NCBI RefSeq assembly: GCF_016909495.1
Contig: NZ_JAFBFW010000002.1
Coordinates: 1 to 64,000 of the forward strand
Length of the DNA stretch: 64,000 bases
Direction of reading: 5' to 3'
DNA from: Pantoea coffeiphila
Lineage (GTDB): Bacteria > Pseudomonadota > Gammaproteobacteria > Enterobacterales > Enterobacteriaceae
Shown here: one piece after another, positions 31,816 through 42,035 of the stretch
Position numbering within the stretch: the first letter of the stretch is position 1
Layout: each line of letters starts with the position of its first letter
The notes under the pieces: model-generated
What the model was told of the DNA's origin: nothing
Databases searched by the model: none
Seen by the model: only the letters and a program-made list of their open reading frames with translations
Program-made: the position numbers and the translations under genes

Positions 31816-31858
31816 GTACGTTATAACGCACGATGCTAACTTGTGCGTTATAACGCAC
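31816..31858. promoter_or_regulatory. Twin palindromic operators of the regulator-transporter pair
   Basis: GTACGTTATAACGCAC (31816-31831) and GTGCGTTATAACGCAC (31843-31858) share a palindromic core CGTTATAACG, with centres 27 bp apart. They lie in the 99-bp gap between the two divergent genes. The right site ends 18 bp before the transporter ATG, so it should block that promoter. Confidence 0.8.
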
Positions 31859-31876
31859 ACTAATTCGGAACCTGCA

Positions 31877-33058
31877 ATGCGCCCGCCCCTTTCAATACGC
31901 TATATCACTCTCCCGGCGCTGATCGCCGGATTTGTTGCCGTGCTGGTGGGCTATACCAGCTCCGCCGCCATTATCTTCCAGGCTGCCGGAGCCGCCGGAG
32001 CCACGCCGCAGCAAACCGGCGGCTGGCTGACTATGCTGGGTCTGGGTATGGGTATCACTACCCTGACGCTTTCACTGTGGTACCGCACGCCGATTCTGAC
32101 TGCCTGGTCGACGCCAGGCGCGGCGCTGCTGGTGACCAGCCTGCCGGGCACCCCGATTAATGAAGCCATTGGCATTTTTATCTTCGCTTCGGCGCTGATT
32201 GTGTTCTGCGGCGTTACCGGGCTGTTTGCACGGCTGATGAATCATATTCCGCTGGCGATTTCCAGCGCCATGCTGGCCGGTATCCTGCTGCGCTTCGGCA
32301 TTGACGCCTTTGGCGCTTTACAGGTGAATTTCGCCCTCAGCGGGACAATGTGCCTGGTTTATCTGCTAACCCGCCGCTTTACGCCGCGCTACGCCATCGT
32401 ACTGACGCTGTTCGCGGGGCTGGCGGTGGCCGCGATGCAGGGAAATATCCACGTTAGCGGCGGCCAGAGTATGGTGATGCCCGAATTTATTGCTCCGCAC
32501 TTCACGCTATCCAGCCTGCTGGGCATTGGCATTCCGTTCTTTGTGGTCACCATGGCGTCGCAGAATGCTCCGGGTATCGCCACGCTCAAAGCCGCGGGCT
32601 ATCAGGTGCCGATCTCGCCGCTGATTGCCTGGACCGGTGCCACGGCGCTGATCCTCGCCCCGTTCGGCGGATTTACCTTCTGTATTGCGGCAATAACCGC
32701 GGCGATTTGCATGGGACCGGAGATCCACAGCGATCCGCAGCGTCGCTACATGGCAGCAGCGGCGGCGGGCGTGTTTTACATTATTGCCGGGATTTTTGGC
32801 GGAGCCATCAGCGGGCTGTTCACCGCGCTACCGCTGGCGCTGATCCATACCATTGCCGGCCTGGCGCTGCTGGGCACGATTGCCGGCAGTCTGCAGCGGG
32901 CGCTGAGCGATGAGAAACAGCGTGACGCAGCGGTAATCACCTTTCTGATTACCGCTTCGGGCGTCACGCTGGTAGGGGTCGGTTCCGCATTCTGGGGACT
33001 CTGCGGCGGCGTTATCGCCCATCTGATTTTTTCGTTGCCAAAACGTCAAGCGGGTTAA
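31877..33058 (+). CDS. ydcO: BenE family transporter, YdcO-like
   Basis: Inner-membrane transporter of 393 residues (E. coli YdcO 391) from the benzoate/H+ symporter BenE family, with about 12 helices of the NCS2-like fold. Conserved segments include GYTSSAAIIFQAAGAAGAT, WSTPGAALLVTSLPG and TMASQNAPGIATLKAAGYQ. The true substrate is not known; benzoate is only the family prototype. Start ATG 31877 follows GGAA; the alternative farther upstream lies in the operators. Confidence 0.87.
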   Translation: MRPPLSIRYITLPALIAGFVAVLVGYTSSAAIIFQAAGAAGATPQQTGGWLTMLGLGMGITTLTLSLWYRTPILTAWSTPGAALLVTSLPGTPINEAIGIFIFASALIVFCGVTGLFARLMNHIPLAISSAMLAGILLRFGIDAFGALQVNFALSGTMCLVYLLTRRFTPRYAIVLTLFAGLAVAAMQGNIHVSGGQSMVMPEFIAPHFTLSSLLGIGIPFFVVTMASQNAPGIATLKAAGYQVPISPLIAWTGATALILAPFGGFTFCIAAITAAICMGPEIHSDPQRRYMAAAAAGVFYIIAGIFGGAISGLFTALPLALIHTIAGLALLGTIAGSLQRALSDEKQRDAAVITFLITASGVTLVGVGSAFWGLCGGVIAHLIFSLPKRQAG

Positions 33059-33064
33059 TCCCGC

Positions 33065-33898
33065 TTAGCGACCGAGATTACTCAACAGCCCGCGCACCCA
33101 GGCGGGCACAACTTCGCTGGCCAGACCATACGTTTTCTCATCAAACTCACTGCCGACCTGGCTTGGCTCCAGGTTCAGTTCAACGGTGTGCGCGCCCTGT
33201 AAACGGGCCTCATGCACAAACCCCGCAGCCGGGTAGACGTGTCCGGAAGTGCCGATCGCCACAAAATAGTCCGCATCGGCCAGCGCCTGATAAATCTCGT
33301 CCATTTGCAGCGGCATTTCGCCAAACCAGACAATATGCGGACGCAGAACCGCTGGGAACTGGCAGCAGTGGCAGCGGTCATCAGGCTTCACGTCTTCGGT
33401 CCAGTGCAGGATCTGGCCGCTGCCGGTGCAGCGCACCTTCAGCAGTTCACCGTGCATATGGATGATATTGCGGCTTCCCGCACGTTCGTGCAGATTATCG
33501 ATGTTTTGCGTTACCAGCAGGAAATGGTCACCCAGCACGGCTTCCAACTCGGCCAGCGCGGCATGAGCGGCATTCGGCCTGATCTCCGGCTGCTGTAGCT
33601 GGCTGCGGCGAGCGTTATAGAACGTCTGCACGCGTTGCGGGTTACGCGCAAAACCCTCAGGCGTGGCGACATCTTCCACTTTATGCTCTTCCCACAGGCC
33701 GTCCGCCGCACGGAAGGTGCGAATGCCGGATTCCGCAGAGATCCCCGCACCGGTCAGCACCACCACGCGCGGCAGCGGCTGACGTGAAATTTCGAGATTA
33801 CGATCGCGCTCAAAAATGCGCTGACGAAAGCGCTGGTGAACCTGACGGCGGTTTTTTTTGTAGCGGGCCAGTCGTAAGCGACGGCGGGGTGTGCGCAT
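33065..33898 (-). CDS. cobB: NAD-dependent protein deacylase (sirtuin) CobB
   Basis: A 277-residue sirtuin (E. coli 279) removing acetyl and succinyl groups from lysines, among them acetyl-CoA synthetase. NAD motif [18 protein letters not shown], catalytic His in [11 protein letters not shown], zinc Cys in RCTGSG and CHCC. The Arg-rich leader [20 protein letters not shown] is that of the long CobB form. ATG at 33898 follows AGAGGAT, 10 bp after nagK; the two genes probably form one unit. Confidence 0.95.
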   Translation of the reverse strand: MRTPRRRLRLARYKKNRRQVHQRFRQRIFERDRNLEISRQPLPRVVVLTGAGISAESGIRTFRAADGLWEEHKVEDVATPEGFARNPQRVQTFYNARRSQLQQPEIRPNAAHAALAELEAVLGDHFLLVTQNIDNLHERAGSRNIIHMHGELLKVRCTGSGQILHWTEDVKPDDRCHCCQFPAVLRPHIVWFGEMPLQMDEIYQALADADYFVAIGTSGHVYPAAGFVHEARLQGAHTVELNLEPSQVGSEFDEKTYGLASEVVPAWVRGLLSNLGR

Positions 33899-33908
33899 AG
33901 TCGATCCT

Positions 33909-34820
33909 CTAATCCTTAATATGCAGGAATGCGGCACCGCGCATTCCGCCTGCGTCTCCATGTCGCGCTTTGGCAAAGCGCGGTGGTTTGGCGACCGGTA
34001 GCAGATACGGGGCAACCCGCTCCGCCAGGCCGTCATACAACGCATCAAAATTGGACAGCCCGCCACCAAGTACCACCAGATGCGGGTCCAGCAGAGTCAG
34101 CAGATTGCCCAGGCATACCGCCAGCAGCTGGCGATAGCGTTCAGTGTGTGCCAGCGCACTGGCATCTCCCTGATAATAACGGGTGATTATCTCCTGCGCA
34201 CTGAGAGTCTGGTGATAAAAGTGCTGCCACAGCCAGGAAAATCCTGAACCTGAGAGGTATCCCTCAATACAGCCCTTCTTGCCGCAGCCGCAGGTGAGCA
34301 GCGGAATATCGCGGCCCAACACCTCCAGCGCATCCACCGGCAGGCGCATATGCCCCATTTCTCCCACCACGTAATTGCGGCCGGTGACCGGTTTACCATC
34401 GACGATCACTCCACCGCCAACACCGGTGCCGAGGATCATACCAAGCACCACCGGATAGGCCTGAAACTCATCGTCCCAGGCTTCGGAGAGGGCAAAGCAG
34501 TTGGCGTCGTTATCGATACGGACTTCGCGCCCCAGCCGCTGGCTGAGATCGGCACGCAGCGTGCGGCCCCTTGCGGCGGGCAGGTTCGCGCTGAATACCG
34601 TGCCGTCGTCAGGCACCGGCAGGCCGGGAATACCCAGCCCCACGCTGCCCGCGCAGCCGCAAAACGCATCGGCCTCTGCGGTCAGCGCCTGCAATACCGA
34701 GAGAAACTGCTCGTAATCCTGCGCCGGGGTAGCAACCCGTTTGTTCCAGATGAGCTCGCGCTGCGCGTTATACACGCCCAGCGCAATCTTGCTGCCGCCA
34801 ATATCGAAACCGTAGTACAT
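33909..34820 (-). CDS. nagK: N-acetylglucosamine kinase
   Basis: ROK-family sugar kinase of 303 residues (E. coli 303) that phosphorylates GlcNAc set free in murein recycling. ATP motif [12 protein letters not shown] at the start, the zinc motif [15 protein letters not shown] near 180, and [11 protein letters not shown]. It functions with nagZ and ldcA, both in this window, in cell-wall recycling. Directly downstream of lolE (12 bp). Confidence 0.95.
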   Translation of the reverse strand: MYYGFDIGGSKIALGVYNAQRELIWNKRVATPAQDYEQFLSVLQALTAEADAFCGCAGSVGLGIPGLPVPDDGTVFSANLPAARGRTLRADLSQRLGREVRIDNDANCFALSEAWDDEFQAYPVVLGMILGTGVGGGVIVDGKPVTGRNYVVGEMGHMRLPVDALEVLGRDIPLLTCGCGKKGCIEGYLSGSGFSWLWQHFYHQTLSAQEIITRYYQGDASALAHTERYRQLLAVCLGNLLTLLDPHLVVLGGGLSNFDALYDGLAERVAPYLLPVAKPPRFAKARHGDAGGMRGAAFLHIKD

Positions 34821-34832
34821 CCGTTGCCTCGC

Positions 34833-36077
34833 TTACTGGCCGCTTAACACACGTGCCGGGTCGATGCGGCTGGCACGCCTTGCCGGATACCAGCTGGCGA
34901 TCAGGCTGAGCAGCAGTGAGGTAAACAGCACGATAACCACATCACGCCAGTGCAGCTCGGACGGCAGGAAATCAATGAAGTAGATATCGCCGGAGAGGAA
35001 ATGATAGCCGGTCAATGCTTCAAGCGCATGAATGATAGCGGTCAGGTTCAGCGCGGCCAGCACGCCGACAACCACCCCGCTGACGCTGCCCACCAGCCCG
35101 GCCAGCAGCCCGTACCAGATAAAGATGGCGCGGATCAGGCCATCTTTGGCCCCCAGCGTGCGCAGCACGGCGATATCACCGCTCTTATCCTTCACCGCCA
35201 TCACTAGTGTGGACACGATATTGAAACAGGCCACGCCGATCACCAACACCATAGCCAGATACATAATGGCGCGGATCATCTGAATATCGCGGTACATGTA
35301 GCCGTAAGTGCCGATCCAACTGCGGATTGACACATAGGCGTTGGTGACGCTGCCCGCCTCGCGGATCAGCTTCTGGGCGCTGAAGGGATCGGCGGCTTTA
35401 ATGGCGATGCCGGTGACGTTATCGCCCATACCCAGCAGCTGCTGCGCGTCGGCCAGCGGAACCAGCGCCAGGCCGTGATCGAGCATGCCGCTCAGCTTAA
35501 GAATGCCGCTGACCTGCAGGCGTACCCGTTTCGGCTGTAACAGTTTGTTCTGCGCATCGCTGTTGGGGATCATAATGGTCAGCCAGTCGCCCTGCTTCAC
35601 CTTCAGGCTGTTGGCCACGCCCTGCCCCAGCAGGATTTGCTGCTTGCCAGCACCAAACGATTGCCACGCATTGCCCTGCACGTAGGAAGGCAGCGCGCTG
35701 AGACGAGATTCCTGCTGCGGGTCCACGCCTTTGACCTGCACAGCCTGCAGCTTGCTGCCGCTTTCTATCAGGCCGGTAAAGTTGATATAGGGGGCTGCCG
35801 CTGCCACGCCGGGTACTCGCTCAATTTTCGGCAGCATACCCTGCCACCCGGTAAACGGCTGGTTGACCGGTTCGATTTCACCGTGGGGTACAACAGCAAG
35901 AATACGGTTGTTCAGCTCACGTTCGAAGCCGTTCATCGCACTCAGCCCGACGATCAGCACCGCCACGCCCAGGGCAATACCCACGGTAGAAATCACCGAA
36001 ATCAGCGAGACCATCCCCCCGCGACGACGGCCGCGACTAAAACGCAGGCCCAGCAGTAAAGAGAGCGAATTCGCCAT
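34833..36077 (-). CDS. lolE: Lipoprotein-releasing ABC transporter permease LolE
   Basis: Inner-membrane subunit of 414 residues (same as E. coli) of LolCDE, which extracts outer-membrane lipoproteins and passes them to LolA. Four helices (about 25-47, 270-292, 315-345, 378-400) with a large periplasmic domain between the first two. Its ATG overlaps the lolD stop at 36077, so translation is coupled. Confidence 0.96.
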   Translation of the reverse strand: MANSLSLLLGLRFSRGRRRGGMVSLISVISTVGIALGVAVLIVGLSAMNGFERELNNRILAVVPHGEIEPVNQPFTGWQGMLPKIERVPGVAAAAPYINFTGLIESGSKLQAVQVKGVDPQQESRLSALPSYVQGNAWQSFGAGKQQILLGQGVANSLKVKQGDWLTIMIPNSDAQNKLLQPKRVRLQVSGILKLSGMLDHGLALVPLADAQQLLGMGDNVTGIAIKAADPFSAQKLIREAGSVTNAYVSIRSWIGTYGYMYRDIQMIRAIMYLAMVLVIGVACFNIVSTLVMAVKDKSGDIAVLRTLGAKDGLIRAIFIWYGLLAGLVGSVSGVVVGVLAALNLTAIIHALEALTGYHFLSGDIYFIDFLPSELHWRDVVIVLFTSLLLSLIASWYPARRASRIDPARVLSGQ

Positions 36078-36781
36078 CAGAGGCTACCCACCATGGTCAG
36101 GCGATCGCTGAGCTGGCCGTCGCGCATTTCTACCTGGCGACGCATACGTTTGGCTAAATGCAGATCGTGCGTTACCACCAGGAATGCCGTGCCCTGACGC
36201 TGATTGAGTTCACCCAGCAGATCGAAGATCGCGTCGGCATTGCGCGCGTCCAGGTTACCGGTCGGTTCATCGGCCAGTACCAGTCGCGGATTATTCACCA
36301 GCGCGCGGGCGATAGCCACACGCTGGCGCTCGCCGCCGGACAGCTCCGACGGGCGATGCTCGGCACGGTGATCGAGGCCCACCGCTTTCAGCATTTCGAG
36401 CGCCCGGGTGCGGGCTTCGGCCTTTGGCGTTTTACCAATCATCAGCGGCATCGCCACGTTTTCCAGCGCGCTGAAGTCCGGGAGAAGATGATGGAACTGA
36501 TAGATAAAGCCCAGTTCGCGGTTGCGCAGCTCGGCTTTCGCGGCAGAGGACATCTCATTCAGCGACTTGCCGTCAAACACCACACTGCCGGAGGTCGGCG
36601 TATCCAGCCCGCCGAGCAGATGCATCAGGGTACTTTTTCCGGAACCGGAGCTGCCGACGATGGCCATCATTTCACCCGGCTGCACGCTGAAGGAAACGTT
36701 GCGCAGGACATCGGTCTGCACGCTGCCTTCCTGATAGCGTTTGCACAGGTTGTCGCACTGCAACAGGATCTTGTTACTCAT
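36077..36781 (-). CDS. lolD: Lipoprotein-releasing ABC transporter ATPase LolD
   Basis: A 234-residue ATPase (E. coli 233). Walker [11 protein letters not shown] at about 42-51, signature [15 protein letters not shown], Walker [13 protein letters not shown] and switch His in VVTHDLHLA. It overlaps lolC by 8 bp and touches lolE, so lolCDE is one tight operon. Confidence 0.97.
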   Translation of the reverse strand: MSNKILLQCDNLCKRYQEGSVQTDVLRNVSFSVQPGEMMAIVGSSGSGKSTLMHLLGGLDTPTSGSVVFDGKSLNEMSSAAKAELRNRELGFIYQFHHLLPDFSALENVAMPLMIGKTPKAEARTRALEMLKAVGLDHRAEHRPSELSGGERQRVAIARALVNNPRLVLADEPTGNLDARNADAIFDLLGELNQRQGTAFLVVTHDLHLAKRMRRQVEMRDGQLSDRLTMVGSL

Positions 36782-37973
36782 AACGTAAAGCCTCAGCGGG
36801 TTGAACGGCGGCCGCGCGCCAGGAAGGATACAGCGTTGACAGCAGCGCCACGACGATCGCCGTTACGGTAATGGTCGCTACCTGCGTCAGGGAAATGTCC
36901 ACCGGCAGCGCCGCGCCATCAAGGAACGCGCCGATAACCGGCATCAGATTATTCAGCTGGCTGGCCAGCAGCATGCCAAGCAGCGCGCCCAGCAGCGAGC
37001 CAACCACGCCCGCAGTGGCACCCTGCACCATAAATACCGCCACAATTTGCCGCCGGGTCAGGCCCTGGGTTTGCAGGATCGCCACTTCGCCCTGCTTCTC
37101 CATAATCAGCAGGCCCAGTGACGTCACGATATTAAACGCGGCCACGGCGACGATCAGGCTGAGCAGCAGCCCCATCATGTTTTTTTCCATTTTCACCGCC
37201 TGGAACAGCTCGCCTTTACGCTCGCGCCAGTCCTTCCACACCATGCCCTCAGGCAGCTTTTGCTGGCTGATCACGTCAACATCGAGCGGCTTATCCAGCC
37301 ATAAACGCCAGCCGGTGATGTTGCCTGCCGGATAGCGCATCAGGCGCGAGGCGTCCTGCTGGTTAACGAGGATCTGATAGCCGTCAACGTCGCTGTTCGC
37401 GGCGAATGTACCGATTACGGTAAACAAACGCTGGCTGGGAATGCGCCCCATTGGAGTGAACTGGCTGGCGGAAGGCACCATCAGGCGGATCTGTTCGCCG
37501 AGGCGCACACCTAACTGCGCGGCCAGCTGCTCACCGAGAATGACGTTATACTCGCCGCTTTGCAGCTGCTGCTGCCTGACGTTCATCAGATAAGGCGTGA
37601 GCGGATCGGGCTCATCGGGGTTGATCCCCAGCATAACCCCAACACCAACGCTGCGCGCGCTCTGCATCACCACTTCTCCGGTCGTCAGCGGCGTGACCTT
37701 ACTGATACCGTTGAGGTGCAGCGAATCGGCGGGGGTTGTCTGCGGGTTAATGGAACCGCTGTCGCTGGTCACCAGCGCCTGCGGCATTAAGCCAAGGGTA
37801 TTTTGCTCCAGCTGGTGCTCCAGGCCGTTCATCACCGACAGCACGGTCACCAGCGCCATTACGCCGAGCGTGATGCCGATAGCCGAAAGCCACGAAACAA
37901 ACCGCCCAAAGCGGTCGGAGGCGCGCCCGCGCATGTAGCGCAGGCCGATAAAAAGTGCGACAGGCTGATACAT
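36774..37973 (-). CDS. lolC: Lipoprotein-releasing ABC transporter permease LolC
   Basis: A 399-residue permease (E. coli 399); its periplasmic domain contains the Hook that binds LolA. Four helices arranged as in LolE. First gene of lolCDE-nagK-cobB. In E. coli the upstream neighbour is mfd, divergently read; here about 8.6 kb of other genes lies between. Confidence 0.96.
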   Translation of the reverse strand: MYQPVALFIGLRYMRGRASDRFGRFVSWLSAIGITLGVMALVTVLSVMNGLEHQLEQNTLGLMPQALVTSDSGSINPQTTPADSLHLNGISKVTPLTTGEVVMQSARSVGVGVMLGINPDEPDPLTPYLMNVRQQQLQSGEYNVILGEQLAAQLGVRLGEQIRLMVPSASQFTPMGRIPSQRLFTVIGTFAANSDVDGYQILVNQQDASRLMRYPAGNITGWRLWLDKPLDVDVISQQKLPEGMVWKDWRERKGELFQAVKMEKNMMGLLLSLIVAVAAFNIVTSLGLLIMEKQGEVAILQTQGLTRRQIVAVFMVQGATAGVVGSLLGALLGMLLASQLNNLMPVIGAFLDGAALPVDISLTQVATITVTAIVVALLSTLYPSWRAAAVQPAEALRYE

Positions 37974-38430
37974 GAAATCCGTTTTTTGCTAATGCAATAA
38001 GTGGGGGGAATGATAAAGCTTAGTACCGTCTTATGGAACTACTAAGCCTCTGACTGTGCGCATTGTTTTGTCAATGGCTGAAACATTCGGCCTAATCTCA
38101 ACGGCAATGCCTAAAATATAGCCGGACTCGCATCAGTTACCCGCACCATCCACTAAATGAATGACGCTGAAATGGAAGATTTCGTCACACCAGTGGCGGA
38201 GAAGTTATTCATTAAGAACAGAATGTGATGATTTTCAGAAAAGACACGGCCAACTCTTGCTACTATGATAACCAGGAATGTTCTTACTTAATTTGCTTTC
38301 ATCCAGCTCGTCACTTATGTCATTCGCACGTGAGTTCAGGTAGCCACCCGCGGGAGGTCTGCCGGCCGGAAGCCAGCGACTCAATCAAAGATGCTATAAG
38401 CAGCCGTATCAGGCAGCAGCGAGTCTGAAG
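37974..38430. other. Gap between lolC and diguanylate cyclase gene
   Basis: No gene supported. The left side should carry the lolC promoter, and the right side that of the diguanylate cyclase, including an RcsAB-like box (38273-38286). A 67-codon frame at 38225-38428 has no ribosome site of quality and low-likelihood composition. Confidence 0.45.
38273..38286 (-). promoter_or_regulatory. RcsAB-like box before diguanylate cyclase gene
   Basis: On the minus strand TAAGAACATTCCTG agrees with TRVGAAWAWTSYGR at 12 of 14 positions. It lies 145 bp before the start codon at 38431, right after a possible -10 (TATGAT, about 38264-38269). Confidence 0.45.
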
Positions 38431-39825
38431 ATGCCAAACAATAAAAATCGTATTCACCAGGTTATCGTTCTATTTTTTTTCGCCATTTTGCTGTCGGTTA
38501 TCGGCCTGTGCTTTCGTAATTTCGAATCCATGTCGATCTTTTGGCCGGGCAATGCGGTGCTGCTGGGTTTACTGATCCGTTTTCCGGCCCTGGATAACCG
38601 CGTTTCACTGCTGGTGCTATTTTTCGGCATGCTGATCACGGATTTGTGCTGGGGCACTCCGGCGATGATCTCCGTGGGGGTGAATTTCTCCAACATTACC
38701 TTTATTGCCGCCGCGCGCTGGGTACTGCTGACTCGCCACTTTACCCGCCCGTATCCGCGCCGCTTACAGTCGCTGATGCGCATATTCCCGGCGTCGATTG
38801 CCGGTGCGCTGGTCTGCGCGGCGATCGGCGGCATTGTCAGCGAGCGCTATTTTCACGATGAGCTGTTTAAGGCCTGGTTTTCATGGTTCTCAGAACAGAT
38901 GTCGACCTCCATTCTGCTGCTACCGGCGGTAATCAGCCTGCCGCGACGTGACGAACTGCGCCTGATACTGAGAAAAACGTTTGAGAGTTCGCTGCTGCCG
39001 CTGGTCGCGCTGCTGGTGACCACCGCCATGAGTATCTGGGTAGGCGGCGGCGGCAGCCTGCTGTTTCCGCTTCCGGCGCTGCTGTGGTGTGCCATTAGCT
39101 ACCCGCTGTTTATTACCTGCTGCCTGACGCTGATAACCGGTATTAGCGAGATCATTCTGGTGGCCGGTAACGTCCTGAATATCCAGGGCGAAAACGATTT
39201 GTTCCGCATAGACAGCCTGTCTGCGGCACGGCTGGGGGTCGCTGCCATGACCATCAGCCCGTTAATCGTTTCGCTGAGTATTGAAGCAAATAAAAGGTTG
39301 GTTGCGCGCGTAACTCGCCGGGCGGATTACGATTTGTTGACCGGTGCACTGACTCGCAGCGGCCTCTCATCCCGTTTGCAGAGCTTAATCGCGCCACGCA
39401 ACCGTCTGACGGGTTTTTCCGGGGCGCTGTTCCTGGTCGATATCGATCGTTTTAAGAATATTAATGATACCTGGGGCCATGCTGCCGGCGATTATGTGCT
39501 GGCACAAACCGTGCACTGTATTCAACAGGCGCTCCCCCCCACTTCGCTGGTCTGCCGGATGGGCGGCGAGGAGTTCCTTGTGCTGCTGGAAGGGGCAAAC
39601 GAAGCGCGGGCATTCCTTCTGGCCAATCGACTGCGTAACAGCATCGAAAACAATGCCATTATGCATAAGGGCAACGATCTTAGCGTCACGGCCAGTATCG
39701 GTATCAGCCTGCTGAATATCAGCAGCGTACAGGCCCTGGATGAAGCAATTAACCGCGCAGATGAGCAATTATATATCGCCAAAAGCAGCGGCAGAAACCA
39801 GGTCAGGCCGGAATTCGTCCTGTAA
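38431..39825 (+). CDS. MASE1-type membrane diguanylate cyclase
   Basis: A 464-residue inner-membrane protein. About eight helices in residues 10-290 resemble the MASE1 sensor (NFESMSIFWPGNAVLLGLL; WGTPAMISVGVNFSN). The GGDEF domain at about 305-460 has the active motif RMGGEEFLVLL and DIDRFKNINDTWGHAAGD, so it should make c-di-GMP from two GTP. Signal unknown. It stands beside an AriR-like gene and rcsA, hence probably in the control of surface polysaccharide and biofilm. Confidence 0.88.
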   Translation: MPNNKNRIHQVIVLFFFAILLSVIGLCFRNFESMSIFWPGNAVLLGLLIRFPALDNRVSLLVLFFGMLITDLCWGTPAMISVGVNFSNITFIAAARWVLLTRHFTRPYPRRLQSLMRIFPASIAGALVCAAIGGIVSERYFHDELFKAWFSWFSEQMSTSILLLPAVISLPRRDELRLILRKTFESSLLPLVALLVTTAMSIWVGGGGSLLFPLPALLWCAISYPLFITCCLTLITGISEIILVAGNVLNIQGENDLFRIDSLSAARLGVAAMTISPLIVSLSIEANKRLVARVTRRADYDLLTGALTRSGLSSRLQSLIAPRNRLTGFSGALFLVDIDRFKNINDTWGHAAGDYVLAQTVHCIQQALPPTSLVCRMGGEEFLVLLEGANEARAFLLANRLRNSIENNAIMHKGNDLSVTASIGISLLNISSVQALDEAINRADEQLYIAKSSGRNQVRPEFVL

Positions 39826-39996
39826 TAACTGTTGGCGATTGCCTGACTGCCGGTGGGTTTGACACCTGGTCAATCATTGCTACCCTTTTTCATTGCAGCC
39901 ATTTAACGAAAAGGGCCCGATACTGCGGGCATAAGCTTATTCCGCACACTGCCGGAGGATAAACACCTGGCCGTTGGCAATGATTGGAGAGTAAAA

Positions 39997-40206
39997 ATGA
40001 AACGTGATGTACTGAGCGAAGAATATTATGATGAAGTTTGCCGGGTTATCGGCGATGCTGCAATTGTACTGACGGAGGACGGCCATAATATTTCTCGGGG
40101 GATGATTGCCAGCCTGCTGAGGCAAACGCGGCTGAATCGCGTTGATGCTAACCGTGATGAACAGAAAATTTTGGAACATGCCATCCGGTTAATAAAGCCA
40201 GATTAG
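39997..40206 (+). CDS. YmgB/AriR/YcgZ family small regulator
   Basis: A 69-residue helical protein. EVCRVIGDAAIVLTEDGHNI and MIASLLRQ followed by DEQKILEHAIRLI match the layout of E. coli AriR/YmgB-type connectors, which influence biofilm and acid survival and feed into the Rcs phosphorelay. ATG 39997 follows GGAGAG. Its place 580 bp before rcsA fits such a role. Its paralog type (YcgZ, YmgA or AriR) is not clear. Confidence 0.72.
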   Translation: MKRDVLSEEYYDEVCRVIGDAAIVLTEDGHNISRGMIASLLRQTRLNRVDANRDEQKILEHAIRLIKPD

Positions 40207-40551
40207 CGGTAATGAGTACTTATATGCACATCGATATTATTAATTTGCACAAGAAATAATGTTTTCCTATGACCCACTGGAAGACAAATCATTTAGCGCA
40301 CTAAAAATAGTCAGTTTTCGTTGCCGTAACCGACAAATTTAAGTCATTGATTTACTAAATCTGAGCGGGCCCTGCCAGCGAGAATGCCGGAAATAAAATA
40401 GGGACAAAAAACAGTAAGATATCATAAGTGAAACATGAACAGCCCCATGTTTATTAGTACAACTTTACCGATCGTTTATTTCATTTGAATGACTGACTGA
40501 CGTTAGAAAAATCTGCCTGCTTTGAAGAAAGTTTTTCTGATTGAATTTTTT

Positions 40552-40565
40552 TAAGAAAAATCCTA
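40552..40565 (+). promoter_or_regulatory. RcsAB box of rcsA (autoregulation)
   Basis: TAAGAAAAATCCTA fits TRVGAAWAWTSYGR at 13 of 14 positions, 220 bp upstream of rcsA. A box at a similar distance drives rcsA autoactivation in E. coli. The rest of the 578-bp gap (40207-40784) is AT-rich, as at H-NS-silenced promoters, with no gene that I can support. Confidence 0.7.
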
Positions 40566-40784
40566 TCATGATTTTTAACATTTTACGCGATAGTGACCGC
40601 GATCGCTGCGACCAATGCAGCTCCCTTCTACAAGGATGAGTCAATACTCCAGCCACCTGCGGCGGGGTAGTATTAATGTTGGCAGCTATAACAAGAATGT
40701 GCATACAGAACGCTTTCTTTTGACACGCTAACGTGTAATTCATCGTTGACTTAAATGGATAACGAACCGGTAAGGGCCGCTAGA

Positions 40785-41426
40785 ATGCCGACAATAATTA
40801 TGGACCCGTGTAATTATACCCGTGCAGGGTTGATCAGCTATATGACAACCAAAGGGATTAAAAGCAAGAATATAACGCCGGTTAACGGTATCGATCGGCT
40901 GCAAACATGCTGTCAACAGCTGCATCCCGGCGTCGTGTTTATCAACGAAGACTGCTTCATTAACGAACCCGAAGCCAGCCAGCAAATCAGAGATGCGATA
41001 GTCCAGAATCCGGATACGCTGTTTTTTATCTTTATGGCTATTTCTAATAACCATTTTGAAGAATATCTGTACGTACGGAAGAACCTGATTATTACGTCGA
41101 AATCCATCAAGCCTGCCACTCTGGATCAGTTATTAGGCAGTTACTTCCAGCAACGGCTTAATGTTTCATCCCGCCAGTCGTCTGGCAAGGATGTCCATCC
41201 ACTGACGCTCAGTCAGACGGAATCCAATATGTTGAGGATGTGGATGTCGGGCCACGATACGAGCGAGATTTCTGACCAGATGCAAATCAAGGTAAAAACC
41301 GTTTCGTCACATAAAGGCAATATTAAGCGCAAAATCAAGACGCATAACAAGCAGGTGATCTACCATGTGGTGCGCCTGATGGATAACGTCACCAGCGGTA
41401 TTTACGTCAACGTGCGGCAGGGTTAA
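40785..41426 (+). CDS. rcsA: Capsule/exopolysaccharide regulator RcsA
   Basis: A 213-residue LuxR/FixJ-type regulator (E. coli 207) that joins RcsB to activate exopolysaccharide genes (amylovoran/stewartan-type clusters in Erwiniaceae). PTIIMDPCNYTRAGLISYM at the N-terminus, VVFINEDCFI in the middle, and a C-terminal helix-turn-helix nearly identical to E. coli (KTVSSHKGNIKRKIKTHNKQ). ATG at 40785 follows AAGGG. It is Lon-sensitive in relatives. Followed by a bidirectional terminator and the convergent dsrB. Confidence 0.95.
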   Translation: MPTIIMDPCNYTRAGLISYMTTKGIKSKNITPVNGIDRLQTCCQQLHPGVVFINEDCFINEPEASQQIRDAIVQNPDTLFFIFMAISNNHFEEYLYVRKNLIITSKSIKPATLDQLLGSYFQQRLNVSSRQSSGKDVHPLTLSQTESNMLRMWMSGHDTSEISDQMQIKVKTVSSHKGNIKRKIKTHNKQVIYHVVRLMDNVTSGIYVNVRQG

Positions 41427-41439
41427 CAGTAGCGGTTTA

Positions 41440-41458
41440 AAGGGGGGAGTCCCCCCTT
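41440..41458. terminator. Bidirectional terminator between rcsA and dsrB
   Basis: GGGGGG/CCCCCC with loop AGT, flanked by AA and TT. It is the only sequence between the two convergent genes (39 bp), so no DsrA sRNA lies at this spot. Confidence 0.6.
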
Positions 41459-41465
41459 AATGTGT

Positions 41466-41654
41466 TCAGGCGTGAGGCTCAACGAAAACGCCGTCTTCGT
41501 GACCCGATTCATTAAAGAACCAGATCCCCAGCGGATAGTCTTCCAGTGCAACCAGATACATTGTCCCTTCGTTAAACTCTTCCACCGCCAGAACCGTGCC
41601 GACCCGGCGTGGACCGCCGTCAGTTTTTACCGTCACCTGCTGATTCACCTTCAT
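41466..41654 (-). CDS. dsrB: DsrB protein
   Basis: A 62-residue protein of unknown function, almost the same as E. coli DsrB (62): [20 protein letters not shown], then [20 protein letters not shown] and LGIWFFNE. Named from its place downstream of rcsA, which is kept here. It has an SH3-like beta pattern and no enzyme motif. Confidence 0.93.
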   Translation of the reverse strand: MKVNQQVTVKTDGGPRRVGTVLAVEEFNEGTMYLVALEDYPLGIWFFNESGHEDGVFVEPHA

Positions 41655-41725
41655 GGTAACTCCTGTGCAATTTTTCCCAACAGTTTAACTTAAAAACCGC
41701 ATACTGCGCAGGGGTTTAGCCAGAA

Positions 41726-41884
41726 TTATCGGCGCGCAATCACCCACACTGCATGAACAATTCCGGGGATATAACCGCATAACGTCAGCAGGATGTTAAG
41801 CCAGAAAGCGCCACCGAAACCGACCTGCAGAAAGACGCCCAGAGGCGGTAGAAGAATCGCAATCACAATACGAATAAAGTCCAT
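41726..41884 (-). CDS. yqaE: YqaE/Pmp3 family small membrane protein
   Basis: A 52-residue protolipid of the Pmp3 family, the same length as E. coli YqaE. It has two membrane helices, with the conserved LLPPLGVFLQVGFGGAFWLN loop and NILLTLCGYIPGIVHAVWV in the second half. AGGAG stands 6 bp before the ATG. Family members are induced by envelope and osmotic stress; Cpx and Rcs involvement is known in relatives. An RcsAB-like box lies 138 bp upstream. Confidence 0.9.
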   Translation of the reverse strand: MDFIRIVIAILLPPLGVFLQVGFGGAFWLNILLTLCGYIPGIVHAVWVIARR

Positions 41885-42021
41885 ATTTTCTCCTTTTTAA
41901 TCGATAACTGTCTGATAAACAGTATAGACAGCGTGGCAAAATCAATCGGAAAAGGCACTGTCATAACCCGCCTTTTCGCTTTCTTTACGTTTCGCGCAAA
42001 GACTTCTGACATCGGGAACAC

Positions 42022-42035
42022 TTAGAATATTCTCA
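42022..42035 (-). promoter_or_regulatory. RcsAB-like box upstream of yqaE / sRNA candidate
   Basis: On the minus strand TGAGAATATTCTAA fits TRVGAAWAWTSYGR at 13 of 14 positions. It could serve yqaE (minus) or overlap the -10 (TAGAAT, 42023-42028) of the plus-strand RNA candidate, where it would repress. Confidence 0.45.

Noticed and set aside
38225-38428. 67-codon frame before the diguanylate cyclase gene
   Set aside because: No good ribosome site, odd Cys/His/Ser-rich composition, and it covers the probable promoter and RcsAB-like box.
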